Shown here one piece after another: positions 1 through 5,995 of a DNA stretch of 6,218 nucleotides (the stretch's first letter is position 1; the number at the start of each line of letters is the position of its first letter). The translations under genes and the position numbers were made by a program. A model generated the notes under the pieces. That model searched no databases. It was not told the DNA's origin and saw nothing but the letters and a program-made list of their open reading frames with translations. Source of the DNA: Ruminococcaceae bacterium UBA7030 (GTDB lineage: Bacteria > Bacillota > Clostridia > Oscillospirales > Acutalibacteraceae); assembly GCA_002494125.1 (NCBI GenBank), contig DLBD01000144.1, positions 1-6,218 of the forward strand. Direction: 5' to 3'.

Positions 1-145
1 TATTTTCAATACCCTCACCGTAGTATTTCATTATCTTACGGAAGCAGGCGGTTCCGGCACTTTTCATAAGTCCTTCTTCTGTGAAGTCGCCGTCGAACGC
101 CTTTTTTTCTACCTCTTTAATTTGCTTTGCAGTTAATACTCTCAT
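1..145 (-). CDS. nnr: NAD(P)H-hydrate epimerase / Nnr (YjeF N-terminal domain), 5' part only
   Basis: Reading leftward from the ATG at 145-143 gives 48 codons before the window ends. The protein begins MRVLTAKQIKEVEKKAF and continues with EEGLMKSAG and CFRKIMKYYGEG. This is the characteristic start of the YjeF N-terminal domain, with its 'LTAxQMxxxE' opening and 'LMxxAG' helix. The family epimerises the R and S forms of hydrated NAD(P)H in the cytosol. In many bacteria it is fused to a C-terminal ADP-dependent dehydratase (bifunctional Nnr), which cannot be judged here because the gene is cut. The start is supported by a GGGTGA ribosome site 5 nt upstream. The ATG follows the lacZ stop codon by 15 nt with no terminator between, so the two are probably co-transcribed. 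The family call rests on the N-terminus alone. Confidence 0.8.
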   Translation of the reverse strand, partial: MRVLTAKQIKEVEKKAFDGDFTEEGLMKSAGTACFRKIMKYYGEGIEN

Positions 146-160
146 AAAATCACCCAATAA

Positions 161-3151
161 TTATTCTGTCGGAATTATAATTAATGATACCTCTGTTGAA
201 GTAAGCCTGTTCTTTTTATAGTCCTTTGAAGGTATCGGTCCGCATGCACCTGACGCAGCACCGAGCTGATACGAATCGAAGTGGAGGAAGGTTGTATCGC
301 ATAGCTTAAGCTCCTCCCTGTGCATCGCCTTTGCGCACTGCTGCGAGGTGAATCGGTCAGCACTAAATATCATAGTACCGCCCTTTGAGATGAACTTAAG
401 TCCCCTGCCGTTTTCATTTGTAATCTGCGCCCACCTTGTATCACAACGCATTGACGCCTCCTGCGGCTTGATATACTTTTCACGCATATCGTCGACTTTG
501 CAGGAATAAACGCCTGGCATTGCATGCTCCTTATAGTCGTCAAGGCAGGGCATATCCCCTCTTCCGAAATACCTTACATTTTCAAATTCAGACGGCATTT
601 CAAAGGTAAAGCCAAAACGTGGTGTATACATAATTATAGCACTGTAAAGACATTTTGCACTTGCCTCAACTATGCCGTTATTATGAATAACATATCTTAT
701 CCTGACCTTCGCCATTTTGCCCTTGATTGTTTTAAGAGCATAATCATTTTCGATAACAATACAGCCGTCCTTTAAGATATAGGCATTCTTCGCCTTTTCC
801 TTCTTTATAAGATACAGACGTTCGGTATCAAGCATATTCTTGCTCCACACGATATTGAGATATTTGTCGTTGTCAAGAGGAGCACGGTAAATGCTGATGC
901 CAAAGCCCTTTGAGTTTCCGAACGGCGCATTGTTGATAAACTCCGTACCGTTTTGCTCATAGCTTTCAAACTCGCCTGTCGATGTGTTGAAGATAAGACT
1001 TCCCTTCTCCGTTTTTATAAAGAGTCTTGATTGGCTTTCCTCAACCGAAGGTGCACCGTCACACGATGTTACTGCTGCCGTTTCTTTATATACATCTTTT
1101 ATGCACTCGCTTGCAATCTCTGTGTCACCGTCAAAGTATCTGATTACAACCGTATCACCTGTGAGTGAAATCTCTTTGTATAATGTATCTCTTGGGGCAA
1201 TACTTATGTCGAAGCTTTCCTCTGCGACCGTGCTGCCGTTGCAATCAAGTTGATTTATATTCACGGTTAAATCGGCGTTAGCAAAATAGTTGAGATTAAG
1301 GAAGGTTATGCCTCCTTTACTGCATCTTGCCCTTACGGGACGGTAGCAGTTTTTCATCTGATAAGCTCCTGAATGAGGCGTTCTGTCAGGAAAGAAAAGA
1401 CCGTCAACGCAGAAATTACCGTCGTGCTTTTCTTCGCCGTGGTCACCGCCATAGGTATATTTATAGCGACCGCTTTCGTGGTATATTGCATGGTCAGCAA
1501 ATTCCCATATACAACCGCCCATCATATTGTCAGCATTAAGAAATGCGTTTACATATGTTTCAAGCTCACCTGCGCCAACGCCCATAGCGTGAGCGTATTC
1601 ACACATAAAGTACGGCTTTGTATAGTATTTTTTCTTAAGACCGCTTCCCTTTGCAATCTTTCTGACTTTTTTATGCCACGGGTACATCTGGGATATAACA
1701 TCATACGCCCAGCGCTTTGTTCTGCTAACTCCCTCGTAATGAATCGGAATATCAGTGTACTGCTTCAGTTTTTCATAGCAGTAATCCTGATTTTTATAGC
1801 CGAAGGATTCATTACCAAGCGACCACATAACAATACTCGGATGGTTTTTATCCCTTTCAAACATACGGTAAACTCTGTCCCAGTAGTGTTCCTTCCACTC
1901 CGGGTTATGAGAGCAGGCGCCCGGCTTTTTTAGCTCCGACATACAGCCGTGCGTTTCTATATCAGCCTCGTCAACAACATATACTCCGTACTCATCGCAA
2001 AGGTCAAGAAACATCGGGTCGGGAGGATAATGGGAGGTGCGTACGCAGTTTACATTGTACTGTTTGAAAATACTTATATCCTTTTCCATATCCTCGCCTG
2101 TCATAACGTAACCCGTTTTCGGGTTTGTGTCATGGTGGTTTACACCGAGGAGCTTTATCGCCTTATTATTAAAATAAAACACATTGCCTTCAATTTCAAT
2201 ATGCTTAAAGCCGATTGGCCGCCTGATAGCCTCAATGATTTTCCTGTCCCTTGAAAGCACAAGTACAAGGTCGTAAAGATACGGTATTTCAGCGGACCAC
2301 TCATTAACTTCAAGCTCGCCAAAGCTAAGCTCGGTATTATCTTTACTTGACACATTTACGGATGCACTTGAAATAAGACTATCGCCGTCATATAGAAATG
2401 CTGTTAGCTCGCACTCATCTTTTACTTTAAGCGCAGGCTTGACGCAAAGCGAATAAACAGTGTCTGAAATATATTCGCTTTTGACCTCAAAATCATATAC
2501 GGAATTTTCGCCGCTTATATAAAGAAGCACATCACGGAAAATTCCGTTGCTTCTGAACATATCCTGACATTCAAGATAAGTACCGTTTGACCATTTATAA
2601 AGGGCAACAACAAGCTCATTTTCACCCTCGGCGATATATTCGTTAAGTTCAAACTGCGCCGTATTGTGACTGCCCTCGTTATATCCGACATACTGCCCGT
2701 TCAAAAAAAGGTCAAACGCACCGGCAACACCGAGAAAGCTTATTATATAATTTTTGTCAGCGTCGTCAATGCAAATCTTTTTTCTGTATATACCAACGGG
2801 ACAGCTTTCGGGTATATGCGGAGGATTTGGCTTAAACTGATATCGTGTATTAAGATAATAAGGCTTTTCGTAGCCCGTATGCTGCCAAACGGACGGAACG
2901 TCAACCTTTTCAAAAGAAATCTTATCAAGCTCAATCTCGTTCTGAATTTCAAGACAGTCCTTAAAATAAGCAAAATCCCACTCGCCGGAAAGACATTCTA
3001 CAAGCGAAGAGTTATACCTCTCATCTCTAATATCAGTTTTAGAAAGCGAGTCAAGATTTTCAAATGGTATAAAGTATGAGCGAGGAACAAGAACGTTGTC
3101 CCTGAAAACTCTGAAATTATTATAGTTACCTGTTTTGAAGTTATATTTCAT
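161..3151 (-). CDS. lacZ: Beta-galactosidase, glycoside hydrolase family 2 (LacZ type)
   Basis: The 996-residue protein, close to the usual LacZ length of about 1,000, hydrolyses terminal beta-D-galactosides such as lactose. Domain order matches five-domain LacZ: sugar-binding jelly roll (about 50-215), immunoglobulin-like domain (217-313), TIM barrel (320-608), second immunoglobulin-like domain (615-690) and a C-terminal beta-sandwich (712-990). Visible active-site elements are N101, D197 (in CQDMF), GVNHHD (336-341), RTSHYP (371-376), the metal-ligand motif ETHG (E399, H401), the acid/base E448 in SLGNES, the nucleophile E518 in FMCEYAHAMG, and W549 in GGCIWEF. There is no signal peptide, so it should be cytosolic. 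The start has an AGGTGA ribosome site 6 nt upstream, and an in-frame TGA inside that site (3160-3158) rules out an earlier start. The gene is first in a unit with nnr. One departure: the C-terminal GxGPxExYxD motif is altered (GRGDMPCLDD, 863-872). Strict lactose specificity cannot be proven from sequence. Confidence 0.95.
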   Translation of the reverse strand: MKYNFKTGNYNNFRVFRDNVLVPRSYFIPFENLDSLSKTDIRDERYNSSLVECLSGEWDFAYFKDCLEIQNEIELDKISFEKVDVPSVWQHTGYEKPYYLNTRYQFKPNPPHIPESCPVGIYRKKICIDDADKNYIISFLGVAGAFDLFLNGQYVGYNEGSHNTAQFELNEYIAEGENELVVALYKWSNGTYLECQDMFRSNGIFRDVLLYISGENSVYDFEVKSEYISDTVYSLCVKPALKVKDECELTAFLYDGDSLISSASVNVSSKDNTELSFGELEVNEWSAEIPYLYDLVLVLSRDRKIIEAIRRPIGFKHIEIEGNVFYFNNKAIKLLGVNHHDTNPKTGYVMTGEDMEKDISIFKQYNVNCVRTSHYPPDPMFLDLCDEYGVYVVDEADIETHGCMSELKKPGACSHNPEWKEHYWDRVYRMFERDKNHPSIVMWSLGNESFGYKNQDYCYEKLKQYTDIPIHYEGVSRTKRWAYDVISQMYPWHKKVRKIAKGSGLKKKYYTKPYFMCEYAHAMGVGAGELETYVNAFLNADNMMGGCIWEFADHAIYHESGRYKYTYGGDHGEEKHDGNFCVDGLFFPDRTPHSGAYQMKNCYRPVRARCSKGGITFLNLNYFANADLTVNINQLDCNGSTVAEESFDISIAPRDTLYKEISLTGDTVVIRYFDGDTEIASECIKDVYKETAAVTSCDGAPSVEESQSRLFIKTEKGSLIFNTSTGEFESYEQNGTEFINNAPFGNSKGFGISIYRAPLDNDKYLNIVWSKNMLDTERLYLIKKEKAKNAYILKDGCIVIENDYALKTIKGKMAKVRIRYVIHNNGIVEASAKCLYSAIIMYTPRFGFTFEMPSEFENVRYFGRGDMPCLDDYKEHAMPGVYSCKVDDMREKYIKPQEASMRCDTRWAQITNENGRGLKFISKGGTMIFSADRFTSQQCAKAMHREELKLCDTTFLHFDSYQLGAASGACGPIPSKDYKKNRLTSTEVSLIIIPTE

Positions 3152-3169
3152 ATTTTTTCACCTGAAAAA

Positions 3170-3198
3170 ATTATACAATAACTGCCGGACATTTGCAA
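3170..3198 (-). promoter_or_regulatory. Sigma-A type promoter for lacZ-nnr
   Basis: On the minus strand there is a -35 TTGCAA (3198-3193, 4 of 6 consensus bases), a 17-bp spacer and a perfect -10 TATAAT (3175-3170). A start about 7 nt downstream falls near A3163, which is also the first base of the AGGTGA ribosome site (3163-3158). The leader before the lacZ ATG would then be only about 12 nt. The -35 lies next to the U-tract of the preceding gene's terminator. No operator palindrome or convincing catabolite-repression site was seen. Confidence 0.75.
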
Positions 3199-3199
3199 C

Positions 3200-3226
3200 A
3201 AAAAAGAGGTTGTGTAACACAACCTC
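3200..3226 (-). terminator. Rho-independent terminator of the alcohol dehydrogenase gene
   Basis: A perfect 9-bp stem, GAGGTTGTG (3226-3218 read on the minus strand) with its complement at 3214-3206, encloses a 3-nt loop. Six T residues follow on the minus strand (3205-3200). It begins 19 nt after the alcohol dehydrogenase stop codon, so it separates that gene from lacZ. On the plus strand the hairpin is followed only by ATATTTTG, so activity in that direction is doubtful. Confidence 0.88.
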
Positions 3227-3245
3227 ATATTTTGTAAAATTATTA

Positions 3246-4454
3246 TTATGCCATAAATGAACGAATAACTGCTTCGCAGTCCTTAGCGTCCATAATTTTC
3301 GGTACGGGATAAAGCGGGTTACCCTCTTTAAGAGCACGCTTTACAAGAAGCGGAAGATCCTCTTCCTTGATAAAATCAAACTTCTCGGGGATATTCATAT
3401 TCTTGTTAAGAGTTCTTATAGCAGCAATAAATGCCTTTCCCTTATCAGCTGTGCCAAGTCCCTTACCGATGCCGACAATATCAGCAAGCTTTGCAAGCTG
3501 GGGATATGCGGCTTCGCCATAATAATCAAGAACATACGGAAGAATAACTGCATTTGCAAGTCCGTGGGGTGTACCGTATAAACCGCCGAGATTATGCGCA
3601 ATAGCATGAACATAACCTACATAAGCATGGGTAAACGCACGACCTGCAAGGAAAGAGCCTTTAAGCATATTTCCTCTTGCTTCAATATTCTTTCCGTCAT
3701 TATATGCTGTTTCGATATTATCGAAGATAAGCTTGGTTGCCTCTTCAGCCTCGCGGATTGTATCCTTTGTATTACTCTTACCTATATATGCCTCAACCGC
3801 ATGGGTGAGTGCGTCCATACCTGTTGTAGAAGTAATATGAGGCGGTAATCCGACTGTAAGCTCGGGGTCAAGCACTGCATATTTTGGTCTTAAGCAGGTA
3901 TCGTTAATGGCGTTCTTTTCATGAGTTTCAGGGTCGCTGACAACTGCGGCAACTGTAGTCTCAGAGCCTGTACCTGCTGTGGTTGGAACTGCAAAGAAAG
4001 GCGGAAGCTTTTTGCGAACTTTAAGCTGACCACGCATGCTTCGTACAGTTTTATTAGGTCTTACAATTCTTGCGCCTGCTGCCTTTGCACAGTCCATCGG
4101 AGAACCGCCGCCGAAAGCTATGATTCCCTGACAAGCGTTGTCTTCATACACCTTTTTACAATCCTCGATGTTAGGAATTGTAGGATTAGGTTGTACGCCG
4201 TCATATACTACATAGTCGATACCGACCTCTTCGAGTTTCTTGAACAACGGGTCAAGCAGGTTAAGGCTCATAAGTCCTTTATCTGTAACAACTAAAACCT
4301 TTGTAAGTCCCTTGCTTTTAATAAGGTCAGGGAGTCTTAAAATACTGCCTGCGCCCTCTAAAAGCTCGGGTGATGACCAGTCCATAAATACCATTGCAGC
4401 CTTAAATGCCTTCTGATATATTCTGTACCAGCACTTTTTTAATGTCCAGAGCAT
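3246..4454 (-). CDS. Iron-containing (type III) alcohol dehydrogenase
   Basis: This 402-residue cytosolic NAD(P)H-dependent dehydrogenase interconverts alcohols and aldehydes; in fermenters such enzymes usually reoxidise NADH. The N-terminal Rossmann-like half carries VVTDKG (D58), GVQPNPT (86-92), the dinucleotide-binding GGGSPMD (115-121) and PTTAGTGSE (157-165). D58 sits where E. coli FucO has the aspartate favouring NAD over NADP. The helical C-terminal half carries the metal ligands: D214 and H218 in GMDALTHAVEAY, H283 in VHAIAH and H297 in TPHG, plus the conserved H287. A stretch of about 25 residues before the core is rich in basic and aromatic residues (LKKCWYRIYQKAFK), which I believe is shared by a clostridial subfamily. 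The start is fixed by AAGGAGG 6 nt upstream, with an in-frame TAA at 4472-4470. The gene stands alone, with its own promoter and terminator, divergent from the sialidase gene. Substrate (ethanol, butanol, 1,3-propanediol, lactaldehyde) cannot be told from sequence. Confidence 0.93.
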   Translation of the reverse strand: MLWTLKKCWYRIYQKAFKAAMVFMDWSSPELLEGAGSILRLPDLIKSKGLTKVLVVTDKGLMSLNLLDPLFKKLEEVGIDYVVYDGVQPNPTIPNIEDCKKVYEDNACQGIIAFGGGSPMDCAKAAGARIVRPNKTVRSMRGQLKVRKKLPPFFAVPTTAGTGSETTVAAVVSDPETHEKNAINDTCLRPKYAVLDPELTVGLPPHITSTTGMDALTHAVEAYIGKSNTKDTIREAEEATKLIFDNIETAYNDGKNIEARGNMLKGSFLAGRAFTHAYVGYVHAIAHNLGGLYGTPHGLANAVILPYVLDYYGEAAYPQLAKLADIVGIGKGLGTADKGKAFIAAIRTLNKNMNIPEKFDFIKEEDLPLLVKRALKEGNPLYPVPKIMDAKDCEAVIRSFMA

Positions 4455-4460
4455 AGTTTT

Positions 4461-4467
4461 CCTCCTT
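4461..4467 (-). promoter_or_regulatory. Consensus ribosome binding site of the alcohol dehydrogenase gene
   Basis: AAGGAGG lies 6 nt before the ATG at 4454. It is the strongest ribosome site in the window and fixes the long start that includes the basic N-terminal segment, rather than Met21 or Met24. High expression would be expected, as is common for fermentative dehydrogenases. Confidence 0.85.
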
Positions 4468-4496
4468 TCTTAAAAAAATAAAATATTTCATTTCTT

Positions 4497-4525
4497 ATTT
4501 TACAATGTTGAGTATTAATTTTCAA
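4497..4525 (-). promoter_or_regulatory. Sigma-A type promoter for the alcohol dehydrogenase gene
   Basis: The minus strand reads TTGAAA (-35, 4525-4520), a 17-bp spacer, then TAAAAT (-10, 4502-4497), matching consensus at 4 of 6 and 5 of 6 positions. The leader would be roughly 35 nt. A 7-bp AT-only inverted repeat, TAAAATA/TATTTTA (4479-4485 and 4496-4502), covers the -10, but it is too simple in composition to call an operator. Confidence 0.65.
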
Positions 4526-4546
4526 GTCTTTTTATACAAAATACTC

Positions 4547-4575
4547 TTTCAAATTTTTAGCGCATATGTTATAGT
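4547..4575 (+). promoter_or_regulatory. Extended -10 promoter for the sialidase gene
   Basis: A TG at 4567-4568 followed by one base and TATAGT (4570-4575) forms an extended -10 element. A weak -35, TTTCAA (4547-4552, 3 of 6), sits 17 bp upstream. The predicted leader is about 24 nt and contains AGGAG at 4593-4597, 8 nt before the ATG. The -35 lies 21 bp from the divergent alcohol dehydrogenase -35, so the two promoters share one compact control region. Confidence 0.55.
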
Positions 4576-4605
4576 AATAAATAGAAACAATCAGGAGTTG
4601 GACAA

Positions 4606-5946
4606 ATGAGCTTAGGTAAAATTCTATTTTGCGGTAACGACAGCAGATACCTTGATGAAAAATACACCCGCTTCAGCGACGAATCAAACGGCGGTACAGC
4701 CTTCAGAATTCCAAGCCTTATCAAAGCCGGCAAAAGCCTTATTGCAGTCGCAGACAAGCAGACAAGCGGTAAGGACTGGGGGTACATAGAGCTTTGCATA
4801 AGAAGAAGTGAGGACGGCGGCGAAACCTGGACAGACATTAAGACAATCGCAGCTCCGCCGGCAAGAGCTACTCACACAAGTGCGGACAGCTATGCCTCGG
4901 CTTTCTTTATTGACCCGTGTATGGCAATCGCACCAAACGGCGACGTTGTAATGCTTGTTGACTTTTATCCGGAGTGCAAGGGACTTCATAACAGAAAACT
5001 TCTCGATAAGAAAAAACCGCCTTACACTATGTACCAGCGTAAAATGCGTCCCGCTCTTTACGACCGCGACGGAAAGTTTTACATACTGACCGAGGATGGA
5101 ACTATTCTTAATCACAAGCAAAAGGAAACGCTTTATAAAGTCACCGACTGGAAAGGTTCACTTTACAAGGGAGAAGAATATGTAGGCAATATATTCTTAA
5201 ACGGAAAGACCGGAGAGGATAATGAACACGTCACTTTCGGCGCACCTCTTAAAGCGCCCAAGAGAAATTACGTCTATATGTTAAGAAGCAGCGATGAGGG
5301 CAAAACATGGTCGGACCCGGTTGACATAACAAGCGATTTCCTCATAAAAGAGGACGGCACCTTTATAGGCGTCGCACCCGGCAATTCAATCACCACCGAG
5401 GACGGACGACTGATAATGCCTCTCTATGTTGACAAGAAGGAATCCGTTTCGGTCTACTCTATCGACGACGGCGAAACCTGGCACAGAATGACGCAGCAGC
5501 CGTATAACTGCAACACGGATGAGTGGCAGGCTGTTCAGGCTCCTGACGGCGCAATACTCGCTCTCGGCAGAGCGCCCGCTTTCGGTAAGACTCCGCTTTC
5601 TATTTCATACGACAACGCAAAGCACTGGGAGAAATGTAAACCAACACATCTGCTTGCTCCGAAATGTCAGAAGAGTGTTATAAATATAGGCAACTATGTT
5701 TTCTGCTCGCATCCGAGCGAGCATACAAGGGAAAACGGGGTAATCTCCGTAGGACGTTTTAAGCGTTCAAGCGGAAAGACTATCGGAATTGAATGGTACA
5801 GCGATACAGAAGTAAACATGGGATATTTCGGTTATTCATGTATGACGCAGATCGACGAGGACCATATAGGCATTCTTTATGAGGCGCAGCCAAGCTCGCT
5901 TATATGTTTCAAAAAATTCAAAATTGAAGATCTTATTTCATTTTAA
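4606..5946 (+). CDS. Exo-alpha-sialidase (neuraminidase), GH33, NanI-like, without signal peptide
   Basis: The 446-residue protein should release terminal alpha-linked sialic acid. It fits a six-bladed GH33 propeller. The first triad arginine is R34 in FRIP. The acid/base is D57 in KDWG, just before the first Asp box (SEDGGETW, 68-75). Further Asp boxes are SSDEGKTW (228-235), SIDDGETW (285-292) and a degenerate SYDNAKHW (334-341). E306 and R322 are 16 residues apart, as are E539 and R555 of Clostridium perfringens NanI. The third arginine is R375 (HTRENG) and the nucleophile is Y410 in FGYSCMT, followed by GILYE. All catalytic residues are therefore present. The 150-residue stretch between boxes 1 and 2 resembles the NanI insert. 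The N-terminus (MSLGKILFCGND) is not a signal peptide. An in-frame TAG at 4582-4584 excludes an upstream extension. There is no carbohydrate-binding module, dockerin or anchor. The enzyme is likely cytosolic. The gene is monocistronic, and linkage preference is unknown. Confidence 0.9.
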   Translation: MSLGKILFCGNDSRYLDEKYTRFSDESNGGTAFRIPSLIKAGKSLIAVADKQTSGKDWGYIELCIRRSEDGGETWTDIKTIAAPPARATHTSADSYASAFFIDPCMAIAPNGDVVMLVDFYPECKGLHNRKLLDKKKPPYTMYQRKMRPALYDRDGKFYILTEDGTILNHKQKETLYKVTDWKGSLYKGEEYVGNIFLNGKTGEDNEHVTFGAPLKAPKRNYVYMLRSSDEGKTWSDPVDITSDFLIKEDGTFIGVAPGNSITTEDGRLIMPLYVDKKESVSVYSIDDGETWHRMTQQPYNCNTDEWQAVQAPDGAILALGRAPAFGKTPLSISYDNAKHWEKCKPTHLLAPKCQKSVINIGNYVFCSHPSEHTRENGVISVGRFKRSSGKTIGIEWYSDTEVNMGYFGYSCMTQIDEDHIGILYEAQPSSLICFKKFKIEDLISF

Positions 5947-5953
5947 CAAATAA

Positions 5954-5995
5954 AAAGACAGATGGGAAAAACTTTCCCATCTGTCTTTCTTTTTT
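5954..5995. terminator. Strong hairpin terminator between convergent genes
   Basis: A perfect 16-bp stem (5954-5969 with 5973-5988) encloses a 3-nt AAC loop. On the plus strand it is followed by CTTTTTT (5989-5995), ending the sialidase transcript. It starts 8 nt after the sialidase stop codon. On the minus strand the stem runs into TTTTT then ATTTG (5956-5947), so it can probably also stop the converging heavy-metal-domain gene, whose TAA lies in the plus-strand T-tract. Confidence 0.92.

Noticed and set aside
1373..1933. A 186-codon open frame on the plus strand inside lacZ
   Set aside because: It is antisense to the most conserved LacZ barrel region, including both catalytic glutamates. 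It has no ribosome site before its ATG and encodes no recognisable domain; it reads as a shadow of lacZ codon use.
2666..3079. A 137-codon plus-strand open frame inside the 5' half of lacZ
   Set aside because: It lies opposite conserved LacZ N-terminal sequence, its product is low-complexity in K, I, L and F, and it has no promoter or ribosome site.
3921..4295. A 124-codon plus-strand open frame inside the alcohol dehydrogenase gene
   Set aside because: It is antisense to the nucleotide-binding region. Its cysteine-rich product is the complement of conserved Gly/Ala/Thr codons, not a real domain.
4479..4502. Inverted repeat TAAAATA/TATTTTA near the alcohol dehydrogenase -10, as an operator
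   Set aside because: The arms are only 7 bp, purely A/T, in a very AT-rich region with a 10-nt gap; this is expected by chance.
4554..4569. Possible catabolite-repression (cre-like) site around AGCGC in the sialidase promoter
   Set aside because: Only the central CG-containing part fits; the flanking TG and CA and the symmetry of the consensus are missing.
4684..5121. A 145-codon minus-strand open frame inside the sialidase gene
   Set aside because: It overlaps the FRIP motif, the first Asp box and the catalytic Asp in antisense and has no independent signals.
5605..5631. Fourth Asp box SYDNAKHW as evidence of a dead sialidase
   Set aside because: Degenerate Asp boxes are common in GH33 proteins and are structural, away from the active site. 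All catalytic residues are present.
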